Of a stretch of 64,000 nt of DNA, positions 16,944 through 24,432 are shown piece after piece. This DNA is from MR-S7 sp000400995 (GTDB lineage: Bacteria; Pseudomonadota; Gammaproteobacteria; Burkholderiales; Burkholderiaceae_C). The notes below the pieces were generated by a model, which did not search any database, was not told the DNA's origin, and was given only the letters and a program-made list of their open reading frames with translations. The position numbers were made by a program, and so were the translations under genes. The stretch's first letter is position 1. Every line of letters begins with the position of its first letter. Where the stretch lies: assembly GCF_045291395.1 (NCBI RefSeq), contig NZ_CP152342.1, forward strand, positions 4,030,001 to 4,094,000, read 5' to 3'.

Positions 16944-17111
16944 TAAGGTGCGCCCGTGCGCTGCCTGCCGTCCTACACGGGGCGCGCGGCACCTGCAGAT
17001 ACATTCGGTAAAAAACCGCACGCCCGCAGGCGCGGCTCCGGCGCCCTGGCGCCCGCCGCGGCCTGCGCACCCAGCGGGCCTGGCCCGCGCGAGATACAGG
17101 ACACCCGGTAC

Positions 17112-18380
17112 ATGAACGAACTGATGAGCTTTTGGGCGCAGTGGCTGCGCCCATCGGCCGGACTGCCCACCGTGCAATGGGCCCTGCTGCTGGCCGCCGC
17201 CACCGTGGCCGGCTACCTGGTGCAGCGCTACAGCGGCCTGCCCAAGGTGGTGGGCTACACCCTGGTGGGCACCATCGTCGGCCTGCTGGGCTTTTCCGGC
17301 GCCGTGTGGCCCCTGCAGGGCATCGGCCTGTACCTGGTGGAGCTGGGCGTAGCCGTGGTGCTGTTCGAGGCGGGCGGGCGCATCCCGCTGCGCTGGTTCC
17401 GCCACAACCCCATGGTGCTGGTGCAGAGCATCGCCGAATCCGCGTTCACCTATTTCGCCGTGTACTGGGTCATGCTCTGGCTGGACGTGCCGCCGCGCGC
17501 CGCCGGCCCGCTGGCGCTGGTGGCCATGGCCGCCTCGCCCGCCGTGCTCACCCGCGTGGTGGCCGACACCCGCGCCGCCGGCCCGGTGACGGACCGCGCC
17601 ATCGTGCTGGCCACGCTGTCGTCGCTGTACGCGCTCACGCTGGGCAGCGCGCACGCCGAGCTGATCAACCGCCCCGCCGCCGACTGGGCCGGCAAGGTCT
17701 ATCCCGTACTGGTGGTGCTGGGCGTGTCCATCGCCGTGGGCGCACTGCTTTCGCTGGCGATGCGCCTGGCGCTGCGCGTGATGAGCCCCACGAGCGAGAA
17801 CACCTCCATTCTGCTGCTCGTGCTCATCGCCGCGGGCACCGCCATCACCGCGCACATGGGCGGCTCCGCGCCGCTGGCCGCGCTGCTGGGCGGCATGCTG
17901 CTCAAGCAACTGCACCCGCGCCCGTGGGCCTGGCCGCGGCAGTTCGGCACGGCCTCGTCGCTGCTGACCATGCTGATGTTCGTGCTCGTCTCCACCGTGG
18001 CCGCGCAGGCCGACTGGACCGCCCCCGTGGCCGGTGCCGTGCTGGCGCTCATCGTCGTGCGCCTGCTGGCCAAGGCCGTGGGTGTGGGCGTGGGCAACGT
18101 GGGCAGCGGCGCGAGCTGGCGCCAGGCCCTGTGGGTGAGCTGCGCGATGACGCCCATGTCCGCCATCGCGCTGCTCGTCGCCTCGCAGTTCGTCATGGCG
18201 TCGGCCTCCACCGGCCACCTGATTGCACGCATCGCTCTGCCGGCCATCCTGCTCATGGAAGTGCTGGGCGCCGTGATCGCCACCGTGGCCATCTACCGCG
18301 CGGGAGAGAGTTCCAAGCCCTGGGCGCCCCTCACCGGCCTGGCCGGCCGCACCACCCATCCGGAGAAAGAGCAGCCGTGA
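17112..18380 (+). CDS. Cation:proton antiporter (CPA2/KefB-like membrane domain)
   Basis: A 422-residue protein with about 12 hydrophobic spans covering nearly the whole chain, typical of the monovalent cation:proton antiporter-2 membrane domain. It includes GYTLVGTIVGLLG and the span LYLVELGVAVVLFEAGGRI early on. There is no RCK/TrkA-N nucleotide domain at the C-terminus, unlike KefB/KefC. The start MNELMSFWAQW at 17112 was chosen because upstream codons encode a polar, low-complexity stretch. The 168-bp gap before it shows nothing else. The stop overlaps the next start (GTGA). Confidence 0.85.
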   Translation: MNELMSFWAQWLRPSAGLPTVQWALLLAAATVAGYLVQRYSGLPKVVGYTLVGTIVGLLGFSGAVWPLQGIGLYLVELGVAVVLFEAGGRIPLRWFRHNPMVLVQSIAESAFTYFAVYWVMLWLDVPPRAAGPLALVAMAASPAVLTRVVADTRAAGPVTDRAIVLATLSSLYALTLGSAHAELINRPAADWAGKVYPVLVVLGVSIAVGALLSLAMRLALRVMSPTSENTSILLLVLIAAGTAITAHMGGSAPLAALLGGMLLKQLHPRPWAWPRQFGTASSLLTMLMFVLVSTVAAQADWTAPVAGAVLALIVVRLLAKAVGVGVGNVGSGASWRQALWVSCAMTPMSAIALLVASQFVMASASTGHLIARIALPAILLMEVLGAVIATVAIYRAGESSKPWAPLTGLAGRTTHPEKEQP

Positions 18381-19501
18381 GCCTCGAAGCCTTCCAACAT
18401 TCCGAACCGCTGACCCTCGGCGTGGAGCTGGAGCTGCAGCTCGTCAGCACGCACGACTACGACCTCGCGCCCTACGCCGAGGACATGCTGCGCCTCATGC
18501 ACAAGACGCCGCTGCCCGGCAGCGTGGTGCCCGAGATGACCAACAGCATGATCGAGGTCTCCACCGGCGTGTGCCACAGCAGCAGCGAGGTGCTGGGCCA
18601 GCTCACGCAGATCCGCGACGCGCTGGTCAAGAGCGCCGACAAGCTCAACATCGCCGTGGTCGGCGGCGGCACGCACCCGTTCCAGCAGTGGCACGAGCGG
18701 CGCATCTACGACAAGCCGCGCTTCCAGGAACTGTCGCAGCTCTACGGCTACCTCTCCAAGCAGTTCACCATCTTCGGCCAGCACGTGCACATCGGCTGCC
18801 CCGACGCTGACGCCGCCCTGCTCATGCTGCACCGCATGAGCCGCTACATCCCGCACTTCATCGCGCTCTCGGCCTCCAGCCCATACGTGCAGGGGCAGGA
18901 CACGCAGTTCGACTCCGCGCGGCTCAACTCGGTGTTCGCCTTCCCCCTGTCGGGCCGCGCGCCCTGCGTGCTCACCTGGGACGAGTTCGAGCAGTACTTC
19001 GACAAGATGACCCACACCGGTGTCGTCAAGAGCATGAAGGACTTCTACTGGGACATCCGCCCCAAGCCCGAGTTCGGCACCATCGAGATCCGCGTGTTCG
19101 ACACGCCGCTCACCGTCGAGCGTGCCGCCGCGCTGGCCGGCTACGTGCAGTCGCTGGCCGCGTGGTTCCTGGCCGAGCAGCCCTTCATGCCCTGCGAAGA
19201 CGACTACCTCGTCTACACCTACAATCGCTTCCAGGCCTGCCGCTTCGGCATGGACGCGGTCTACGTGGACCCGGCCACCGGCGGCCACATGCCACTGCGC
19301 GACCACATCCTGCAGACCATCGACCACGTCGCGCGCCACGCGGGCGCGCACGGCGCATCGGGCGCGCTGCACATGCTGCGCGGCGAAACGGCCGCCGGCC
19401 AGAACGACGCGCGCTGGCTGCGCGAGCGCCAGCGCGAAGAGCAGCTGCTCGCCGAAATCAGCCGCCAGGCCGCGCTGCGCTTTCGCGGGCAGCCCGCCTG
19501 A
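18377..19501 (+). CDS. ybdK: YbdK-family carboxylate-amine ligase
   Basis: A 374-residue protein of the glutamate-cysteine ligase 2 family. The ATP/metal-binding signature LGVELELQLVS starts near residue 14. EMTNSMIEVSTGV, GGTHPF and GQHVHIGCPD follow, and PEFGTIEIRVFDTPL lies near the C-terminal third. E. coli YbdK has weak glutamate-cysteine ligase activity; the physiological substrate is not established. The start is GTG, overlapping the antiporter stop. A glutathione-type product would fit with the gamma-glutamyltransferase elsewhere in the window, but that link is speculative. Confidence 0.93.
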   Translation: MSLEAFQHSEPLTLGVELELQLVSTHDYDLAPYAEDMLRLMHKTPLPGSVVPEMTNSMIEVSTGVCHSSSEVLGQLTQIRDALVKSADKLNIAVVGGGTHPFQQWHERRIYDKPRFQELSQLYGYLSKQFTIFGQHVHIGCPDADAALLMLHRMSRYIPHFIALSASSPYVQGQDTQFDSARLNSVFAFPLSGRAPCVLTWDEFEQYFDKMTHTGVVKSMKDFYWDIRPKPEFGTIEIRVFDTPLTVERAAALAGYVQSLAAWFLAEQPFMPCEDDYLVYTYNRFQACRFGMDAVYVDPATGGHMPLRDHILQTIDHVARHAGAHGASGALHMLRGETAAGQNDARWLRERQREEQLLAEISRQAALRFRGQPA

Positions 19502-19515
19502 AGCGGTGTGTGCCG

Positions 19516-20502
19516 ATGGGTGAGTTCGACCTCATCGCGCGCTACTTCACGCGCCCCGCGCGCGCCGATGGCGCCGTGGCGCTAGGCGTGGGCGACGACT
19601 GCGCCCTGCTCGCCCCGCGCCCCGGCATGCAGCTGGCCATCTCCAGCGACATGCTGGTCGAAGGCCGGCATTTCTTCGCCGACGTGGACCCGCTCACCCT
19701 CGGCCACAAGGCGCTGGCCGTCAACCTGAGCGACCTCGCCGCCAGCGGCGCGCGGCCCCTGGCATTCACGCTGGCGCTGGCCCTGCCGCGCGTCCACGAA
19801 CCCTGGCTCCAGCGCTTCTCCGAAGGCCTGCTGCGCCTGGCCGACGCGCACTGCTGCGAGCTGATCGGCGGCGACACCACGCAAGGCCCGCTCAACATCT
19901 GCATCACCGTCTTCGGCGAAGTGCCCGCCGGCCAGGCCCTGCTGCGCAGCGGCGCGCGCGCAGGCGACGACATCTGGGTCAGCGGCACGCTGGGCGATGC
20001 GCGACTGGCGCTGGAAGCGCTGCAAGGGCGCATCGGCCTGCCCGCCGGCACGCTGGCCCGCGCGCGCACGCGGCTCGAAACGCCCACGCCGCGCGTGGCC
20101 CTGGGCCAGGCCCTGCGCGGCATCGCCACCAGTGCGCTGGACCTGAGCGACGGCCTGCTGGGCGACCTGGGCCACATCCTGCGCGCTTCGGGCGTGGGTG
20201 CCGAGATCGATGCGGACGAAACATCGAAATTGATAGCTGCTCGCGCTTTATTTACGGGCGCTACAGCCCGTTTAGATATGGAACTGCTACGCCAGTGCAC
20301 GCTGGCGGGCGGCGACGACTACGAACTCGCCTTCACCGCCCCGCCCGCGCTGCGTGAAGCCGTGGCCGGTGCCGCCGCCACGGCGGGTACGCCGGTGGCG
20401 CGCATCGGGCGCATCAGCGCCGAGCCGGGGCTGCGCCTCGCCGATGCGCAGGGCCGCCCGCTGGCCGGGCGCTACGCCTCTTTCGATCACTTCGGCGGCT
20501 GA
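19516..20502 (+). CDS. thiL: Thiamine-monophosphate kinase
   Basis: A 328-residue ATP-dependent kinase converting thiamine phosphate to thiamine diphosphate. The N-terminal GEFDLIARYF, the metal/ATP site GVGDDCALL, SDMLVEGRHF, DLAASGARP, GGDTTQGP and TSALDLSDGLLGDLGH are all family hallmarks. Residues around 235-255 (SKLIAARALFTGATARLDME) are encoded by an in-frame hairpin repeat copy. The gene overlaps the convergent XRE-type gene by 16 bp. The usual betaproteobacterial partners pgpA and cinA appear only 9.3 kb later. Confidence 0.96.
   Translation: MGEFDLIARYFTRPARADGAVALGVGDDCALLAPRPGMQLAISSDMLVEGRHFFADVDPLTLGHKALAVNLSDLAASGARPLAFTLALALPRVHEPWLQRFSEGLLRLADAHCCELIGGDTTQGPLNICITVFGEVPAGQALLRSGARAGDDIWVSGTLGDARLALEALQGRIGLPAGTLARARTRLETPTPRVALGQALRGIATSALDLSDGLLGDLGHILRASGVGAEIDADETSKLIAARALFTGATARLDMELLRQCTLAGGDDYELAFTAPPALREAVAGAAATAGTPVARIGRISAEPGLRLADAQGRPLAGRYASFDHFGG
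20223..20278 (+). repeat. Hairpin repeat, copy 4 (inside thiL)
   Basis: AAATTGATAGCTGCTCGCGC begins the element, followed by a second arm variant GGGCGCTACAGCCCGTTT. It lies within the thiL coding sequence and stays open in the coding frame even though the element carries TGATAG in another frame. Confidence 0.7.
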
Positions 20503-20915
20503 TCGCGCTGTGCCGCGACCGCTATCGCGGCCACGACTTCCTGCACCGTCTTGCGGCGCGCGGGCGTCAGGGTCAGGTACTGCGCCAGCATTTCCCGGTC
20601 CTGCAGATTGAGCCGCCGCTCCAGCGGACTCGGCTCCCGTGCTATCACCGCAGCCCCAGGACTGGGACCGAAGCGCAATTCGTCGGGTGCTACCTGCAGC
20701 CACTCGCTCAAGGTGCGGACCTTGTCCTGCATAGGGATAGCCACGCCTGCCAGCCAAGCCCGCGCAGTATGCGGCGTGATGCTCTTACCCCAATAACGCG
20801 TGTTGAACTCGTTCGCCACCACCGTAGGCGACGGTCGTACACCTGCATCTTCCAGCGCCTGCTTTAACCGCACAGAAAAGGCCTTTGCCTCCTCCGCATG
20901 AACACCTTTTGCCAT
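20487..20915 (-). CDS. XRE-type DNA-binding regulator
   Basis: A 142-residue protein whose first half fits a helix-turn-helix fold of the XRE/Cro type. FSVRLKQALEDAG is helix 1, TVVANEFNTRYWGKSITPHTARAWLAG spans the likely turn and recognition helix, and KVRTLSEWLQVAPDEL is the terminal helix typical of these repressors. The C-terminal half (LERRLNLQDREMLAQYLTLT) is helical and may dimerise. It is divergent from pilE, with a palindrome between them that is a plausible operator. It overlaps the thiL end by 16 bp. Confidence 0.75.
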   Translation of the reverse strand: MAKGVHAEEAKAFSVRLKQALEDAGVRPSPTVVANEFNTRYWGKSITPHTARAWLAGVAIPMQDKVRTLSEWLQVAPDELRFGPSPGAAVIAREPSPLERRLNLQDREMLAQYLTLTPARRKTVQEVVAAIAVAAQRDQPPK

Positions 20916-20959
20916 GGCGGCGACGGTAGGGGAGGCCTTGCAGCGCTTCTTAAATTTCG

Positions 20960-20974
20960 TTTACATTGCGTAAA
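20960..20974. promoter_or_regulatory. Candidate operator between the XRE gene and pilE
   Basis: TTTAC-ATTGC-GTAAA is a perfect 5-5-5 inverted repeat in the 91-bp divergent, AT-richer region. A further TTTAC half-site occurs about 15 bp downstream. Binding by the adjacent XRE-type protein is inferred from position only. Confidence 0.45.
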
Positions 20975-21006
20975 AGTCATTTACTTCGCATCGCCAACCG
21001 CTTCCC

Positions 21007-21492
21007 ATGACCTACGCACACCCGGCCCGGGCAAGGCGCTCTCCGGGCTACTCCGGCCGAATGGCCAGTTGCGGCTTCACGCTCATCGAGGTGATGATCG
21101 TCGTGGCCATCGTGGCGATCCTGGCCTCCGTGGCGCTGCCCTCCTACCAGGACTACATCCGGCGCGGGCAGTTGCAGGAGGGCTTCTCGCAGATGTCCAG
21201 CTTCCAGCTCAAGATCGAGCAGCATTACCAGGACAACCGCAGCTACCAAGACACCGGCGCTGACACCTGCCCCGCCGCGCTGCTGGCCAGCCTCACCAGC
21301 AAATACTTCACCTTCTCCTGCGCCAAGGGAGCCGACTGGCAGAGCTACACCCTCACGGCCACCGGCCAGGGCAACACCGCCGGCTACGACTACACCATCG
21401 ACCAGGCGAACGCGCGCAAGACCACCAAGTTCAAGGGCACTGTCCAAAGCCCTGCCCTCACCTGCTGGGCCGAGCGCTCGGCCGCGTGCTGA
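21007..21492 (+). CDS. pilE: Type IV pilin-like protein PilE
   Basis: A 161-residue prepilin. The leader ends SCG before FTLIEVMIVVAIVAILASVA, the type III signal cut by PilD after Gly, with the conserved Glu at mature position 5 and the hydrophobic assembly helix. The body has two cysteine pairs and ends AERSAAC, a D-loop typical of minor pilins. Two starts are possible: 21007 (23-residue leader rich in Arg) and 21061 (five-residue leader). It is first in a minor pilin operon with fimT, pilV, pilW, pilX and pilY1. Confidence 0.9.
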   Translation: MTYAHPARARRSPGYSGRMASCGFTLIEVMIVVAIVAILASVALPSYQDYIRRGQLQEGFSQMSSFQLKIEQHYQDNRSYQDTGADTCPAALLASLTSKYFTFSCAKGADWQSYTLTATGQGNTAGYDYTIDQANARKTTKFKGTVQSPALTCWAERSAAC

Positions 21493-21506
21493 GACCGGGG
21501 CGCGCC

Positions 21507-22112
21507 ATGGTGCAACGCGGCCATGCACACGGTTTCTCGCTGCTGGAGCTGATGGTGGTGCTCACCCTCGTCGGCATCCTGGCGCTGCTGGCCACACCCA
21601 GCATGGCCGAGTGGATGAAGAACCAGCGCATCCGCGGCACGGCCGAGGCTCTGTTGAACGGTCTGCAGACGGCGCGCGAGGAAGCCATCCGCCGCAACCG
21701 GCCCGCCAGCTTCTGGCTGGTGAGCGATCTCACCAGCGGCTGCGCGCTCTCCAACACCAGCGGATCCTGGGTGGTCAGCCTCAACTCGCCCGCAGGCCAG
21801 TGCGACAGCGCACCATCGGCCACGGCCGCCCCGCTGCTGGTCACCTCCTATGCCGTCCAGGGCAGCCTGGACGTGAAGGCGCTCGACAAGGACGGCAGCG
21901 CCGCCAGCGAAGCGCGTTTCGACGGCTACGGCCGCCTGGCGGGGACCACCCCCATCGCCCGCATCGAAGTCCGCGACCCGGCCGACGCCGACAAGGACAG
22001 CGCCGCCACCCATGCCTACCGCAGCCTGCGCGTGCAGATCCTGGGCACGGGCGTCATCCGCCTGTGCGACCCGCGCATCAGCGACGCAAACGACACGCGC
22101 CGCTGCACGTAA
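21507..22112 (+). CDS. fimT: Type II secretion/pilus pseudopilin FimT/GspH
   Basis: A 201-residue prepilin with leader MVQRGHAHG, cleavage before FSLLELMVVLTLVGILALLA and Glu at mature position 5. Family features of GspH/FimT are the segment PSMAEWMKNQRIRGTAEALL and the conserved QTAREEAIRRNRP. A GTG at 21486 overlapping the pilE stop is an alternative start. FimT-type minor pilins prime pilus assembly and in some species bind DNA for uptake. The mature end contains two Cys (RLCDPR, RRCT). Confidence 0.88.
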   Translation: MVQRGHAHGFSLLELMVVLTLVGILALLATPSMAEWMKNQRIRGTAEALLNGLQTAREEAIRRNRPASFWLVSDLTSGCALSNTSGSWVVSLNSPAGQCDSAPSATAAPLLVTSYAVQGSLDVKALDKDGSAASEARFDGYGRLAGTTPIARIEVRDPADADKDSAATHAYRSLRVQILGTGVIRLCDPRISDANDTRRCT

Positions 22113-22134
22113 GTTCCCCTCCGGAGCCCTTCCC

Positions 22135-22590
22135 ATGCCCGACCGCCCCCGCCGCACCCTCCGACGCGCGCCTCGCCGCGCAGGCGGCTTCGTGCTGCTC
22201 GAAGCCCTGGTCGCCATCCTGCTGTTCGTCCTGGGCGTCATGGGCATCCTGGGCCTGCAGGCCAGCATGACCCGCTCGCAGACCGAAAGCAGCCTGCGCT
22301 CCGAAGCGGCCTACCTCGCCCAGGAACTGATCGGCCTGATGTGGGCCGACATTCCCAACCTCACGGGATTCGCCATCGCCAGCGGCAGTTGCACCGCCAC
22401 CTCCTGCCAGCGCTGGCTGGAAAAGGCCAAGACCGCCCTGCCCAGTGGCAGCGCCACCGTCGCCATCGCGGCACTCGCCGACGGTTCCACCGGCAGCGAC
22501 GTGGACATCACCGTCACCTGGACCATGCCCGGCGGCGAGGCGCGCAGGTACATGACCCGCTCCACCATCGCCCTGAGCCACACGCCATGA
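22135..22590 (+). CDS. pilV: Type IV pilus modification protein PilV
   Basis: A 151-residue minor pilin. The basic leader MPDRPRRTLRRAPRRAGG is followed by FVLLEALVAILLFVLGVMG, and then the PilV-typical LGLQASMTRSQTESSLRSEA and AYLAQELIGLMWADI. A Cys pair (GSCTATSCQRW) occurs mid-protein. CCGGAG lies 10 bp upstream of the ATG. The stop overlaps the pilW ATG (ATGA). Confidence 0.92.
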   Translation: MPDRPRRTLRRAPRRAGGFVLLEALVAILLFVLGVMGILGLQASMTRSQTESSLRSEAAYLAQELIGLMWADIPNLTGFAIASGSCTATSCQRWLEKAKTALPSGSATVAIAALADGSTGSDVDITVTWTMPGGEARRYMTRSTIALSHTP

Positions 22591-23693
22591 CACCCCCTTG
22601 CCCCACAGCCCGCGCCCAGCGCGGCATCTCCCTGCTGGAGCTGCTGGTGGGCATCGTCGTCAGCATGTTCACCGTGCTGGCCATCACGCAGGTGTTCCTC
22701 GAATCCGAGCGGCAGCGGCGCATCCCCGCCACGGGGGCCGACGCGCAGGTCAACGGCATCCTGGCGCTCGACGCCATCCAGCGCGACGTGCGCCAGGCGG
22801 GCTACGGACTGGGCGGCGGCCCCTGGGTGGGCAACTGCACCACGGGCGTTTCGAGCGAGGCGCAGGCCGTCGGCCTGTCCGGCCTGCCTCTCGCGCCCGT
22901 CACCATCGCAGCAGGCAGCGGCACCGCACCTTCGGACAGCATCGACATTCTCTCCAGCGGCAAGGTGGACGCCGCCCTGCAAATCAAGCTGGAGGAAGAC
23001 CGCGCCAACGGCAACGGCGCATTCATCGTGCCCTCCACCGTAGGGATCGAAGCCAACGACTGGCTCATCATCGCCACGTCTCCCGCAGGCACCACCTGCC
23101 ATGCGTTCCAGGCGCTCTCGCTGACCTCCGCCGCACCCTGGAGCATCACCCCCACCGGCAGCGTGCCCGCCTACGCCGCAGGCAGCCTGCTGACCAACCT
23201 GGGCGCCGCGCCCATCCGGCGGCGCTGGAGCGTGTCGGACACCTTCCACCTGCGCATCACCAACCTGGCCGCCAGCGGCACGCCCACGCCCGCCGATGAC
23301 GCCTACCCCGAGGTCGTGCTGCTGCGCGCCTTCTACGCCAAGGACACCGACGCCGACGGCGCCGTGGACACCTACGACACCACTACCCCCGCCGACCGCG
23401 CCGCCTGGAACCAGGTCATCGGCGTGCGCCTGGCCCTGGTCGTGCGCAGCCCGCAATGGAACCAGGAAGAAGTCACCCCCAGCGCCCCAGTCTGGAACCT
23501 GGGCAGCGCCGCCACCGTGGCGGGCAGCGCCGCCTGCGCCGGCGACGCCAGCAGCAAGTGCATCACCCTCGGCCTCACCCACACCGCCACCACCACCGGC
23601 GACGAGTCGAAGCCCGACGAGTGGAAGCACTACCGCTACCGCATGTACGACTCCCTGATCCCGCTGAGGAACCTGCTATGGAACGCCGGCTGA
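22587..23693 (+). CDS. pilW: Minor pilin PilW
   Basis: A 368-residue PilW family protein. The leader MTPPCPTARAQRG precedes ISLLELLVGIVVSMFTVLAI, and FLESERQRRIPATGADAQVN and DAIQRDVRQAGYG are characteristic of PilW. With PilV, PilX and PilY1 it forms the priming complex at the pilus base and tip in Pseudomonas-type systems. The C-terminus ends LIPLRNLLWNAG. Its last codons overlap the start of pilX. Confidence 0.92.
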   Translation: MTPPCPTARAQRGISLLELLVGIVVSMFTVLAITQVFLESERQRRIPATGADAQVNGILALDAIQRDVRQAGYGLGGGPWVGNCTTGVSSEAQAVGLSGLPLAPVTIAAGSGTAPSDSIDILSSGKVDAALQIKLEEDRANGNGAFIVPSTVGIEANDWLIIATSPAGTTCHAFQALSLTSAAPWSITPTGSVPAYAAGSLLTNLGAAPIRRRWSVSDTFHLRITNLAASGTPTPADDAYPEVVLLRAFYAKDTDADGAVDTYDTTTPADRAAWNQVIGVRLALVVRSPQWNQEEVTPSAPVWNLGSAATVAGSAACAGDASSKCITLGLTHTATTTGDESKPDEWKHYRYRMYDSLIPLRNLLWNAG

Positions 23694-24348
23694 CGCCCCC
23701 GGCCGCCAGCGCGGCATGGCCATGATCATCGCCTTGCTGGTGCTCGTCGCCATGTCGCTCGGCGCCGTGGCGCTGGTGCGCTCGGTGAACACCGGCGCGC
23801 AGATCGCGGGCAACCTGAGCTTCCGCCAGGACGCCACCGCCAACGCCGACCGCGTGGCGCAGGAAGCCATCGCCATGCTCTACGGCAAGCTGACGGTGGA
23901 CCCCGACAGTCTCAACAACGACCAGGCCGGCGACGGCTACTACGCCAGCCAGCCCGCTCAGCTCGACCCCACGGGCAACGCTCGCGCGGGCGACAACACC
24001 CGCGCCCTGATCGCGTGGGACGGCGGCTACTGCGCCACCTACCCCAGCGGCGGCCATGCCAGTTGCGACCACACGCCCAAGGCCAGCGCGGCGGAGCTGA
24101 CGGCGGGCAACAGCGCCGCGTTCATCGTGTTCCGCATGTGCGCAGCGGCGGGCTCGGTGGACGTGTCCACCACCCGCTGCGCCACCACGGCCGCATCCGT
24201 TTCCAACACCTGCCAGGGCGCCATCAACTACGAGAACGAAGGCAAATGCCCCTCGGGCGCGGGTGTCACGCCGTACTACCGCGTGCTGGTGCGCACCCTG
24301 GGGCCGCGCAACACCGCGAGCTACACCGAAACCATCGTGCACTTCTAG
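23678..24348 (+). CDS. pilX: Minor pilin PilX (one frame break in the leader)
   Basis: A 223-residue PilX after adding one base near 23701. The true leader MERRLTPP then connects through GRQRG to MAMIIALLVLVAMSLGAVAL, the PilX N-terminal helix. As sequenced, the leader frame stops after 15 codons and only an internal ATG at 23716 would express the helix. The run CCCCCGG at the break suggests a missing G. The body has four cysteines and ends RNTASYTETIVHF. The ATG overlaps the pilW end. The repaired form is the likelier reading. Confidence 0.85.
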
Positions 24349-24355
24349 TTTCAGC

Positions 24356-24410
24356 ATCAAAACCGGCTCCAGCGCTTTCTGGTCAAGCGCGAGCAGCTAT
24401 CTTTTTTGAA
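24356..24410 (-). repeat. Hairpin repeat, copy 5 (between pilX and pilY1)
   Basis: GGCTCCAGCGCTTTCTGG, then CAAGCGCGAGCAGCTATC and a T-run. Minus orientation, GAGCAG subtype. It separates the pilin genes from pilY1 and could attenuate transcription within the cluster. Confidence 0.8.
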
Positions 24411-24432
24411 AATCAACCGACCGAGGGCCGCC

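Noticed and set aside
16944..17111. In-frame N-terminal extension of the antiporter from a start at 16956
   Set aside because: The extension is polar and low-complexity, and the hydrophobic protein begins cleanly at 17112.
14847..18359. A very long open frame on the minus strand (about 1170 codons) opposite the recombinase-like and antiporter genes
   Set aside because: It is a high-GC shadow of real plus-strand genes. The composition is His/Gln/Arg/Gly-rich with no domain pattern.
23694..23716. Possible programmed frameshift site at the pilX leader
   Set aside because: There is no slippery heptamer or downstream structure, and the same kind of G/C-run break occurs in nine other places.
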